The notes beneath the pieces were generated by a model that was not told the DNA's origin, did not search any database, and saw nothing but the letters and a program-made list of their open reading frames with translations. A stretch of 64,000 nt of DNA from Batkoa obscura. Lineage: Eukaryota > Entomophthoromycota > Entomophthoromycetes > Entomophthorales > Batkoaceae. The DNA lies in NCBI GenBank assembly GCA_030770535.1, contig JASVEC010000021.1, positions 258,001-322,000 of the forward strand. Direction: 5' to 3'. Position 1 is the first letter of the stretch, and every line of letters starts with the position of its first letter. Positions 34,281-44,754 of the stretch are shown piece by piece. The position numbers and the translations under genes are program-made.

Positions 34281-36607
34281 TTAATCTTTAGGAAGTGAAC
34301 ACATTTCACAATCTGTTTGATCAGATGAATTAATAAATGTACAATGTCTACATGCCCATGTACTACTACTAGACTGACCAGATTCTTCAATGGATTCTAA
34401 TATTAACTATTAATACAAAATTAAATAATAATAGTAATAAATTTACCTTCATTATGTTCCAACAAAGCTAAAACAGTTAACCAACCATTGGATTGAGTCA
34501 ACATTTGATAAGCTGAATCTGCATCAAAATCATCATCATCATATTTGGTAGCTAAATTGATAGTTAAATCTAACTCATCCTAATACAATATAGAATATCA
34601 ATTAATTTATAAACTGTTAATAGAATTATTAATATTTACCTTTGATAAAACTTCTTTATATTTTAAAAATAATAAAAAATGAAAATCTGATAATGCTTGA
34701 GGTAAGGAATAATCTTCCATTCTTTTTTTCAAAATATTAATATCCCCTTTTTCAAATACTCGATTCTCAATTGCAAACGATTCCATATTTTTAAACATAG
34801 GCTCAGGAGAGGATGGGAATCCATGAGATACCTAACAATCAATTATTTCTATTTTTAATCAATAACTTTGTAGCTTTATATTCCTTACATTAACTAATAA
34901 ATACTCCACCGGAAAAGAAGGGGATGCATTTTGTTTAACAGTAACATTATATTCATTTTTAAATTTATAAAAAATTTCAGGTACATATCGAGTTTGACTA
35001 GCTTCACATACCAATACTTTAGAAGGTTGTACTGAAGCTTGTATAATATCTGCTTGTACCATAGCCATCCCCGAATTAGATATTTGATAAGCATCAATAT
35101 CAATATCTCCTTCAAGATTACCTAATAAAAACACAGATTAAATATAAAGGTATTAATATTAATATTGTATGGTTTTATAATGAATTAAATTTTATACATA
35201 CCAGTAACTACACAAGTTAAAAATTTCGAACCAAATTGACCTGATTTTGAATATCTAGAAACATTAGGATACTTTAATTGCATTGAAGCTGAAAATATGG
35301 CTTCTTGACTAGATAAAAAGTACGAATTTAAATGTCTTTTACATAGTACTTTACCACTACCATCTCCTCTATCTACTAAATCGGTATATATAATGCCTAG
35401 TATGTTTAAGCCAAATAAACCAGCTGCTTGTTTTAATTTTTCATCATTTTCATCATTTAATGAAATATTTAATTCATCAATAGAATTCTCTTGTTCAGGT
35501 TCATAAATAGCTTCTACAACTGCTTTGATCCCCAATGGTACTTCTAAATATGGTTTGTATTCTCCTAATAAATAACCGATTCTTTGGGTACCCGTGGTTC
35601 TCCAAAATCGAATAAAATTATCCACTACTGCTGCAGAAGCAAATTCAACATGGTCAACAAATCGAAACGTCTAATTGAAATTTTAAAATTATTGATTAAT
35701 CATATCATTTTAATAGGCTTTAATTTTACCTGTCGTTGAAGTGTAATTGCACTAGGTTGGCATTTTGTACATATACCTTGTGGCCAAGGAGCATGACCAC
35801 CACTACATTTAGCTTTAACTTGAAAATCTTCTTCTTCTAATGGGGCTGAGTAAGGATCAAAGTTAGATGTTCCTCTTTTATGTTTTGGGTATATTTGTCG
35901 AAGGTAAGAATGAAAAGATAAATGTTTAATCCCTTTTTCTTCTAAATAATTCGCATCATAAGGCTAAACAAATAGATTTTAGTATATTTATGTTTCAATG
36001 GATAATGACTTACTTCTAATGGCATACAATAATCACACATCCCATTCGATGCATGCTTACAACTTTTAAAAATATGGTTATTGTTTTTTTGCTTTTTATA
36101 TTAATTTAAATTTACAATTTACTATCTTTTCCTCTTTTAATTAATCCATCTTCTTTATCTAATAATTTATCAATCTCGTCTTCAATGATTTGTTTTTTGG
36201 TCATTGGTGTAGGTTCTTTATTGTTTTTTAAAGTTATATATAGCATATCACCATGTCTTGAAATTAAATTAATAACAAAATCATTTAAAAATAAAGAATA
36301 ATTACTTTAAGCCATAGCTTTGAATGGAAGCGTTTTGATTCAGATCTAATTGATTAGTTTTATTCGGATCACTACTGAATATAATTTCATTATCTTGTGG
36401 CAAATTTAAGTGTTGGTGGACCTAAGAGTTTAATTAATCTTTTGTAAGCAAATCAAAACTTAAAAGTTACTTTATTTATGATTTCAAACACACTTTCTTC
36501 TGCTTGAAACTCCAATCGAAAAGTACCTTCACCACTACGGAATCTTAACAACTACTCACAGATTAATTATAGTTCTTAGCTATTTAGTTTTTTGTTGTTT
36601 TTACCAT
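34281..36607 (-). CDS. NPL4: Nuclear protein localization protein 4 (Npl4) with C-terminal NZF zinc finger
   Basis: The ATG (36607-36605) forms an exon by itself. After a GT..AG intron, [16 protein letters not shown] follows, the family's ubiquitin-like N-terminus. Next come the zinc-binding [10 protein letters not shown]2-C-MPLEPYD segment, [20 protein letters not shown] and [20 protein letters not shown]. The MPN-like domain ([75 protein letters not shown]) is next, and finally an NZF finger [21 protein letters not shown] (about 34295-34360) matching W-x-C-x2-C-x3-N-x6-C-x2-C. Role: with Ufd1, the Cdc48/p97 cofactor that binds and helps unfold ubiquitinated proteins. The NZF binds ubiquitin in animal Npl4 and is missing from the yeast protein. 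Confidence 0.95.
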
Positions 36608-37254
36608 TTTTTTCTGTTTTTTATAAAAAATAAAAACTACAAATTCCTTAGCTATATTTATACTATTACGTAGCACTTGTTTAGTATGAGTAATTCTACT
36701 TAGTGTTAGAAAATTGATTTTATTGGATTATTTATTGAAAAGCTTAAATTTGAAAAACAACATTGAATAATGGTTATATAAATAGTGTTGTGATTATAAA
36801 TTATAATCTAAGTTGTAATCAATTTTTTAGTGAATGTAGTATTTATTTGTTTGATTCCTCAAGTTAATAGTAGTCATTTAAAGCACTAAAATAATTACTG
36901 AACTCTTAGAATATGTAATAACGCTAACTAAACTTATTTTGAAGAATTAAGATCAGAATTCATATTTATTTCATTCATCTAATAAAACGAAAGTATAAAA
37001 TTATAAATATTACTATCCTTAACTAATAATTATGGCTATAAACTTTAAACTGGATTAGAAATCTAATCAAACTTGGTACATAAATAAAATCAAACATATA
37101 CCAACCTGTCACTCGAAGCTATAAAACAAATACAACTAATTCATAATAACATCATACCAATGAATGTAAATTAATAATTCATATTTATTAAACTGACAAA
37201 AATATCATTTTATTATCTACCTAGTAGTTATTCCCACTCTTTGAACTTTGTTGT
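36608..37254. other. Intergenic region upstream of NPL4 and downstream of SEC61-beta
   Basis: 650 bp, AT-rich, containing the NPL4 promoter at its left end. Nothing else recognised. Confidence 0.55.
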
Positions 37255-37717
37255 TTAAACTGATTTAGTCAATTTTCCATAGATATGTAAAGCAAATACA
37301 GAAGCAATAAGTACTAAACTTAATACTAATACAACTACTGGATCACTAAAAAAATTGAAAATCAATTTTAATATTTTTTCATTCTTTTTAGAATAATAGG
37401 ATAAACAACTTACACTTTCAATCCAGGAGAATCGTCAGAATATAATCTTAACATGTTTTGTGTAGATGGGCCGCTAGGTTTATCTTCATTTTGTTTTACA
37501 GCTCTACGACTGGAAGATAAAATGATTATATTGGATATGTTAGTTTGATTTAATTCTTTTTTCAAAATTTAAAGTACCGAATATTACGACGAGGACCTGA
37601 AAAACCATCGGGTTTGGAACTTGGTACGCCTTGTGGTGGGGTCTATTTAAAAAAAATCATATGTAAATTTCTTTCTTATTTTATTATTGATTTTTAAATA
37701 TTTACTGCTGAACTCAT
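37255..37717 (-). CDS. Sec61 translocon subunit beta
   Basis: Four exons starting MSSA (a 12-nt first coding exon), then TPPQGVPSSKPDGFSGPRRN with IR, RRAVKQNEDKPSGPSTQNML with RLYSDDSPGLK, and SDPVVVLVLSLVLIASVFAL with HIYGKLTKSV and stop. The short cytoplasmic Pro/Gly/Ser-rich segment, the LRLYSDDSPGLK-DP-VVLVLSL signature and one C-terminal membrane anchor are the Sec61-beta/SecG-like family. Length of about 87 residues is typical. Role: tail-anchored subunit of the ER protein-conducting channel. Confidence 0.95.
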
Positions 37718-38329
37718 TTTTATTTATAAAAGATAATTTCCAATTTTCAGTCTTTGAAGTTTGTTAGTTTTTGAAAATTTCAATAAATTTGGAGCCAATC
37801 AAATATTGACAGAAAGGTTTTCTGTAGTTGACTAATAATTAAAAGGGATGCCACATTTTACTATTTGCTTTGTGAAATCGAATAGATTTATTTTAGCTTA
37901 TTAAATTGAAAACTTTGAAAAGTATGATATATGAATATAGAAAATATCAAAAGTAGTTTAAAGGATCGCTCAAATATAAACACTGAGGAGTACACTTCTC
38001 CTTAATGAGTTTGCCATTTTTTTAACTTTATCAAGGTTTTTAAACCTTAAATCTCAAATACTATTATACTGTTGGTTTATTTTTGTTAAAACTCGAAAAA
38101 ACAAAAACGAGAACTGATAATTTTTAATATAGCTGAGAGATATTATTAGATAATAAAATAAATTATAACAAAGCTAATTTATTGAGTCAGTAAAAATAAT
38201 ACACATTTAACATAAAAACTTAAAGCAACAAATAGCTATCGGTTATTTAAATCTTGTTTTACAATAAAATAATAACGTTTTTTAATGATTGATCAAGTTG
38301 GGTTAATATTTAACTTTATTATCACTGGG
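37718..38329. other. Intergenic region upstream of SEC61-beta
   Basis: Contains the SEC61-beta promoter. No other gene or repeat recognised. Confidence 0.5.
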
Positions 38330-39060
38330 AAATATGCCTGCTTCAAAACGCATAATGATATTGTCAAATATTAACATTCTCATCGCTTTCAAGGTGATGT
38401 ATTCACTATTGGTCATGATGGTGCATATAACATTGAATATATCCGAGCAAGTCATGATCAACTAATAATGAATAATAGATCCTTATGTATAAGTTCTCAA
38501 ATTCCTGACGAATCTCATCAAATAATTTTGGAGATAATTGTCCAGGGAATAAAGAATTTTGTATTATACGTTGTCAAAATCTTATCTCGATGATGCAATG
38601 CACTTTCAGCCAAATCGCGATTTTGCTCTATTGTTACAATTTCCTGAGCTATCCTTTGATAATATTCCGCGTCCAATAATAATGCATCCAGATAGTGATG
38701 AATCTACTGCACCTTTCATCTCTGCTAATGGAATCAGCCCCTACAACTCGCAAGCATCGTTTTGGCTTCCTATTATAGGATCTGCTAGCACTGGTGATAC
38801 ATGTAAATATGATGTGGAGCTTATTCTTGATAAAGCTTACAGTATGGAGTTACCATGACATTTTAGAAAGGGAAGCAATATCATCTATCTGAAGGATGGT
38901 GCGGGCTATTTAGGTAGTAAAGATGAAAGTCTTTGTTCTTATGATAATCCTCTACAAGCACTTATAAAACTGGTGCTTGGAAATTTACCCACTGTCTTCT
39001 TTTTAGCTAATGACACTATTATATAACAAATTTTACTAAGGCTAACTATGGGCTTACTAT
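38330..39060 (+). pseudogene. Decayed coding-like sequence, family not recognised
   Basis: About 700 bp with clearly higher GC than its flanks and protein-like composition across it. The longest piece is a 99-codon stretch (38559-38858) that contains PNRDFALLLQFPEL and NSQASFWLPIIGSAS. Coding-like sequence continues on both sides of this piece without one open frame, so I read it as an old broken gene and not as a functional 99-residue protein. I do not recognise the family. It lies just upstream of MATE copy 2, as another decayed frame lies near MATE copy 1. Confidence 0.4.
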
Positions 39061-39409
39061 GCATTCTGATACCATGTATAAACCATTGCGAATTAAATTA
39101 ATGTGTTAGATAGAATTTTAAAACTCTAATTGATAAAATACGATTTATAAACCTCCAACCCAATAAAATAAACCTTAAAACTACTCTTTATTATAAACAA
39201 ACTGCATTTGAATGAATTCTAATGTTTGGGACAATAATGAATTTATAATCAACATCAATAAAATTCAAAATTTTAGCTAGCATTGATACCAAATTAGGAA
39301 ATACGGTATTTTAGCCCCATTTCAAATGGAAGCCTAACCATGAAAATTGGAGACCAAGAATAATCATATAAAACTAAAGCAAATTACTTCACAATTATTT
39401 TTTTAGATA

Positions 39410-41006
39410 ATGCTAACAACAAACCGGAATATAAAACAAAAAGAAGTGGATAGTTCTTCTGAGTTAAATCTTAAAGATGCCTGTAAAGAACTAAGTTTTA
39501 TTTTGAATTTGTCATGGCCTATTGTTTTGGACGAATTTCTTAGCTCCTCTCCAATGATATATAATATGAGAATAGCGGGTTTATTGGGAACTTATGAGTT
39601 GGCAGCATCTACTTTAAGTATGACTACATTTCTTATATTTGCCTTATCACCCTTATTGGGCACTTTGACCGGCTTAGAAACATTACAGTCTCAAGCAATT
39701 ACTGCTTCAAGACATCCAAAGTGGGTTGGGATCTTAGCTCAAAGAGCTATCCTTATTATCCTTGCTTTATTTATACCCATCTTTATTTTTTGTTGTAATT
39801 TTGAATCCATCTTGTTGTTTTTAGGACAAGAAAAAGAGATTTCAAAGTTAGCTGGAAAGTACATGTTTTATTTTTTCCCTTGTGTCCCACTATTGGCTTT
39901 AAATGAGGTGATTAAACGCTTCATGATAATTCAAGGTTAGCATATATTAATTCATTGTAATCATAAGTTCATTTTTTAATATACAGGCATAACTAAACCT
40001 TCATTAATAATATCTATCATTGTCATGCCTATTCATATTTGTTTAGTTTCATTTGCTACTGATACTAGTGGCTTAAACCTTGGTTTAATTGGAATCCCAC
40101 TTACTATGATGATTATTGGTTCAATTCGACTGGTGCTATTACTCTTTTCAGTAAAGATAACAGGCGCTGACTACTACTTTGATGGTTTCAGTAAGGAAGC
40201 TTTTAAAGATTGGTTTCCATTCATGAAGATTGCCTTGCCAGGTATGATTATGGTTGCCGGTGCTGTTTGGCCCATTGAATTTATCTCATTTTTAGTTTCT
40301 TATTTTGGACCTGCACCATTATCTGCTCAAGCTATTATTGGGGTATCGTACCAAGTCTTTGCTTTGATTTTAGTTCCTTTAGCCTTAGGATCCTCTGTTC
40401 GTGTAGGCAACCTTTTAGGATCTAGTTTATTATTCAAAGCTAGACTAAATGCCAGGGTAGTATTACTATTGGCTGTAGTACTTGGACTTTTCTTCAATTT
40501 TATATTATTTTATTTCCGTGCCAATTTCATTCAGTTCTTTTCAAGAGATGAGCAAGTGTATTTAATTGCTGATAAAATACTAGCTGTTGTGTCATTTGGA
40601 TTGGTAATATAATTGTATATATAATTTGGGAATCTTTAATCAATTAATTATTTAGACTTTTTATTCTATTGCTACTTTATCTGGAGCAATATTGAGAGGT
40701 CAAGGAAAACAAAGTATTGGTGCTTTTTTCAAATTAAGTGGATGTTATCTTGTTTCTATCCCACTTGGATGGTACCTGGCTATTAAGTTTGAGCTTGGTT
40801 TGTTAGGTTTATGGGTAGGCGTAGTTGTATCTTGGATTTACTGTGCTATTGGTGAAGCATATTATGTTTTAACTACAGATTGGAGAGAAGAGATTAGGCT
40901 ATGTCATTCTCGTATCCCTGATGCTGAAATCCCAGCACTAAATAATGATTTTGATCCTTTAACCAATTATGGTACTATTCCTAGTGATCCTGCTGTTGCT
41001 GTGTAA
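39410..41006 (+). CDS. MATE-family multidrug/toxin extrusion transporter, copy 2
   Basis: Exons 39410-39935, 39987-40603 and 40656-41006, giving 497 residues, with the same intron positions and sizes as copy 1 (51 and 52 nt). The protein has the same twelve-span layout and motifs. Differences from copy 1 are concentrated in exon 1 (for example FLSSSP instead of IFATSP, and SPLLGTLTGLE instead of SPLAGILTGLE) and in one patch of exon 2 (SYQVFALILVPLALG instead of SFQICALFLVALALG). Exon 3 differs by a single residue near the C-terminus. The reading frame is intact, so both copies look functional. The similarity stops within a few dozen bases of the stop codon. Confidence 0.93.
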
Positions 41007-41501
41007 TTTTCATTTCCTAATAAATCATTTGCCTCAAAGTTATAGCTTAAAGGAAGTATCTTTTTGTTTGTACTAAATAACACTAAGGCTCTTGAGCTTT
41101 TAAGAACTTTCTTTTATACAAAAACTAAAGTCTAAGAGTAATTATTCCTCATAAAGTAGTGTTAAATTTGAATGTATAGAAGCATTTAATACTCAATGCT
41201 ATTGTTAACTTCCAATATTAATACTCTTTCCTTTTATTATTATTCATTAGATGTTTAAAGTTAGTAAATCATTTGACTGTGTGAAAATGATCAAATTGAT
41301 GATTAAACTTTTCTGCACCCTCCCATAGATAAATCAATTGATTTGTTAGCATTATTTCATCTTTTCAGGTTATATTCACAAATAATAAGGTCTAGTTTGT
41401 ACAATTATTTATGAACTAGGTTAATCTTTTTAGTAAAAATTTAACGACACTCAAAAAATTAACACATTATGCTAGTAAAAGTGAAAAATGTGTACTATTT
41501 T
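41007..41501. other. Intergenic DNA downstream of MATE copy 2
   Basis: No supported gene. The first ~30 bp after the stop still resembles the same position of MATE copy 1. Confidence 0.5.
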
Positions 41502-41679
41502 CACCTATGGCTTATGCACTTTACAAAAAAAAGTGAACATTGTGTAAAAAAAATCTGCACATTCTTATAAATGCAAAAAATTTAACCTTGAGTTATGTGA
41601 GATTGCGCAGATTTTCTTCAACCAAATGGCAAAATTTTTATTACAATTTTTTTTGTAAAAGTGCATAAAGCTATAAGTG
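41502..41679. mobile_element. Inverted-repeat element C (MITE-like, single copy seen)
   Basis: 178 bp. The left arm begins CACCTATGGCTTATGCACTT (41502) and the right arm is its near-complement, ending AAGTGCATAAAGCTATAAGTG (41679). Both continue inwards through poly-A/poly-T to a second complementary pair, AAAATCTGCACA and TGCGCAGATTTT. No coding capacity. The ends are unlike family A. Confidence 0.65.
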
Positions 41680-42288
41680 AATTAATGTATATAGAAATCA
41701 AAATAATTTAATCCAAGTTTTGTTTTGTTATCAATATAAAACGGTCTGTTTTGATAAAGGTGAGAAGAGAAAGTACTTCTCCAAAGGCCTTTGAATTAAT
41801 GAAGTTATATAAGCTTGAAAGCGACTCAATAGACAGAAAATGTCAATACTATATTGAAAGAATATTTTTCAAAGCCGAATTAGATAAACAATTTCAAATG
41901 GTTAGACAAAATTTATATGGAATACTTTTGCTTTTTGTTAAATTTGTAATTATCTTTATAAGTTCATTTAATACCATTATAGAAAAAAATATTGTAAGAA
42001 TTTGTTTAAATCTTTATTAGTAAATGTTTAAATTTGCTTCATTTAACTACAAATAAGATTCGATAAAATTGTAATATTCCTCAACTTAAATAAAATTTAT
42101 TAGGGAGTTTAAATAAATATAAGACCGACATTTATACAAAAAAGCTCATGTTAATCCTATTATTTCCGAGTTTGTACTATATTAATTATAATAATAAACT
42201 GCGCTTGATCCATTTTAAAGGTTGAATGACTTAATAGTAGACTATAAAATGAAGAAATTTTATCTTTCTTTTTTAAAAAAAATTCAAA
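41680..42288. other. Intergenic region upstream of the DHA2 transporter
   Basis: Contains an 89-codon frame at 41751-42020 with no ATG at its left end and no family resemblance, which I do not accept as a gene. The promoter of the gene at 42289 lies here. Confidence 0.5.
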
Positions 42289-43905
42289 ATGATAGAAAAA
42301 TCCGAGGTGAATGAAGCTTTTGATATCAAACCTTATGAATTAGATAAGAAAGGAATCGCAGAAATGAACCCAGAAGCGAGTCCCGAAAACCCTATGGACC
42401 CAATTAATAACTTGACTCCCTTTAAAAAAGGGGCCTTGGTTTTTGGTTTAGTACTGTCTATCTTCATAGCTTCTTTAGATAACACAATCATATCTACAGC
42501 AATGGCAAAGATTGTGTCTGAATTTAGTGCCTTAGACTTGGTCACTTGGGTGGCAGGTTCATACCTATTGACTTCTACCGCAATCCAACCATTATATGGC
42601 AAATTATCTGATATATTTGGTAGGAAATATACAGTTTTATTTGCTTTATTTATATTTACTGTTGGATCTATTGTTTGTGGAGCTGCCCCAAACATGATTA
42701 CTTTGATTATATTTCGTGCTATAAGTGGTTTGGGTGGTGGTGGCCTCTATTCTCTATCAATCATTATAATATCAGATATTATCCCACCTAGAATACGTGG
42801 TATTTTCCTTGCTTTCGCAGGTGGTATATATGCAATCGCATCAGTTATAGGACCTTTGGTTGGTGGTGCTTTTTCAGATAAAATAACTTGGCGTTGGGCT
42901 TTTTACATTAATGTTCCTATATGTGCTATCACTTTTATCATCGTTTTCTTTTTCTTGAACTTACCAATACCTAAAGGTAGTATGAAAGAAAAACTTAGTA
43001 GAGTGGATTTTTATGGTGCAATTACGTTGATGTGCTTTACAATATGTTTAGTACTTGGACTTACCTGGGGCGGTAGTGAATATGAATGGAGTTCAGCACC
43101 TGTGATTGTGACTTTAGTACTTGCTGGACTATTTTTAATATTGTTTATATACGTTGAAGCTAAAGTTGCTAAAGAACCTATAATACCAGGTCGAGTATTA
43201 AACCGCAATACTATTTCAGCTAATGTATCTGCCTTCTTTATTGGTGCTTTGTTTATGGTATCTGTTTACTACTTGCCCATCTATTACCAAGTAGTAAAAA
43301 ACTATGATGCTACTAGTTCAGGTTTAGAGCTATTACCACTTATGCTTGGTGCCGTAGCTTGTAATTTTGTCACTGGTATCATTACTACTAAAACTGGCAA
43401 ATATCGCTTTTTGTCTGTCATTGGAGGCATCTTTCTTATTGTTGGGGCAGCCCTCTATGGATCCCTTTATAGATTAAGTATTACACGTGGAGAAGAAATT
43501 GTATATGCGTTAATTTTAGGATTTGGAGTTGGCTTATGCTTCCAAAATAACGTTATGATTGTACAAGTAGCTTCCACGGATGATGATATAGCTGTTTCAA
43601 CTTCTTTGGTTTTCTTTAACAATCTTTTAGGATCTTTGGTTGGTTTGGCTATTCAAGGTTCTATCTTTAATAATTATTTGGCTAGTACATTACATCAATT
43701 ATTACCCGAGATGGATACAAAATTAATATTGGGCTCGGTTAATACGATTCATTCATTATCTAAAGACCAATTAGATCTAGTTTTATATGGTTACATTGAA
43801 TCATTCAAAATCCTTTACCTTTCAATGATTCCTTATGCTGCTATTGCTTTTATTACTTCTCTATTCCTCAAACATATCCCTGTGAGAGGACATGAAAAAT
43901 CTTGA
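42289..43905 (+). CDS. Major facilitator superfamily multidrug transporter, DHA2 (14-span) type
   Basis: Single exon, 538 residues. After a 45-residue cytoplasmic tail come the family motifs: LDNTIISTAMAKIVSEF (D1 motif with the antiporter LDxTIV pattern), WVAGSYLLTSTAIQPLYGKL with SDIFGRK (motif A), FRAISGLGGGGLYSLSIII (motif B region), FAGGIYAIASVIGPLVGGAF (motif C, antiporter), and TWRWAFYINVPICAI. Fourteen spans can be counted, as in fungal DHA2 drug and toxin efflux pumps. Known role: proton-driven export of toxic compounds or basic amino acids. Intronless, between MATE copy 2 and a duplicated fragment of its own 3' end at 44640. Confidence 0.93.
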   Translation: MIEKSEVNEAFDIKPYELDKKGIAEMNPEASPENPMDPINNLTPFKKGALVFGLVLSIFIASLDNTIISTAMAKIVSEFSALDLVTWVAGSYLLTSTAIQPLYGKLSDIFGRKYTVLFALFIFTVGSIVCGAAPNMITLIIFRAISGLGGGGLYSLSIIIISDIIPPRIRGIFLAFAGGIYAIASVIGPLVGGAFSDKITWRWAFYINVPICAITFIIVFFFLNLPIPKGSMKEKLSRVDFYGAITLMCFTICLVLGLTWGGSEYEWSSAPVIVTLVLAGLFLILFIYVEAKVAKEPIIPGRVLNRNTISANVSAFFIGALFMVSVYYLPIYYQVVKNYDATSSGLELLPLMLGAVACNFVTGIITTKTGKYRFLSVIGGIFLIVGAALYGSLYRLSITRGEEIVYALILGFGVGLCFQNNVMIVQVASTDDDIAVSTSLVFFNNLLGSLVGLAIQGSIFNNYLASTLHQLLPEMDTKLILGSVNTIHSLSKDQLDLVLYGYIESFKILYLSMIPYAAIAFITSLFLKHIPVRGHEKS

Positions 43906-44092
43906 TAGTTTTATTTATTTAAAAGTTTGAATTTTGTGTATAATAAAAATATATTAAGAGTAGTATTATTTTTGCTTTATTTTGAGCTTTTATAAAAACA
44001 AATAGCAATAAATAAATAAATAATTTTATTAAAAAGATACAGTACAAATGAAATAAAACAGAGTATCATTTTTTGTTTAAAGATTATATTAA
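43906..44092. other. 3' region of the DHA2 gene
   Basis: AT-rich with several AATAAA-like strings shortly after the stop codon. No other feature. Confidence 0.4.
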
Positions 44093-44157
44093 CAGTTCTT
44101 ACATTCAATAGCACTTAAGAAGTTGAAAAATAAATGAAATCAAAAAAATTCCTTAAA
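44093..44157 (+). mobile_element. MITE family A, degraded partial copy
   Basis: The sequence CAATAGCACTTAAGAAG, then AATGAAATC and a poly-A run, aligns with the right half of family A, but the terminal repeats are lost. Confidence 0.5.
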
Positions 44158-44457
44158 TGTTGCTACACTTCCTAATTAATAGCTTTATTCAAAGCAAAAA
44201 CAATACTTTTAAATAAGATCAGATAATGTTATAATTATTTAATTATTACTATAAATAAACTAAAAAGTAGTATTATTCAATAATGTCTTACCAATACAAT
44301 TATTTCTAAATAAATTCAACAAAGCATTTTATTCATTTATAATTGCTATAATATATCATATCACCAACCAAATCAGTTTTCAAGATAAAAGTTCCATTTC
44401 TTAACATGAAAGACATAAATTTCAACCTTCATACTGTTAGTTTAAAAGTTGAGGTTG

Positions 44458-44563
44458 ATATGAGGATGTATTTTGGTGTTTAAGAACTTTACTAACAAAT
44501 TTTCCGCTTAAATAGTACTTAAAAAATGGAAAAAGTAATGAAGTTAAAAAAACACTCCCATAT
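44458..44563 (+). mobile_element. MITE family A, copy 7
   Basis: 106 bp with ends ATATGAGGATG and CACTCCCATAT. It lies 75 bp upstream of the duplicated MFS 3' fragment. Confidence 0.85.
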
Positions 44564-44639
44564 ATTGCTTTTATAAGCTTCTATAAAATAATATCAAAAA
44601 TTTATAAATAATTTCAAATATAGGTATTGTTTTAACTGC

Positions 44640-44754
44640 TTATATTAAGACATTTAGAACCCTTTACCTTCCAATGACTCCTTATACCGCAATGATTTTT
44701 ATTACCTTTCTATTTCTTAAACATATTCTTTTGAAAGGACATGAAAAACTTTAA
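44640..44754 (+). pseudogene. Duplicated 3' fragment of the DHA2 transporter gene
   Basis: Over about 115 bp the sequence follows the last ~38 codons of the gene at 42289-43905: F-x-x-LYL-x-M-x-PY, then FIT-x-LFLKHI and RGHEK, here TFRTLYLPMTPYTAMIFITF, LFLKHILLKGHEKL and a stop. The rest of the gene is absent. It is a truncated tandem relic of the transporter or of a former neighbouring paralogue. Confidence 0.85.

Noticed and set aside
41751-42020. 89-codon frame upstream of the DHA2 gene
   Set aside because: No ATG at its beginning, ordinary AT-rich composition, no family resemblance, and it lies where the promoter should be.
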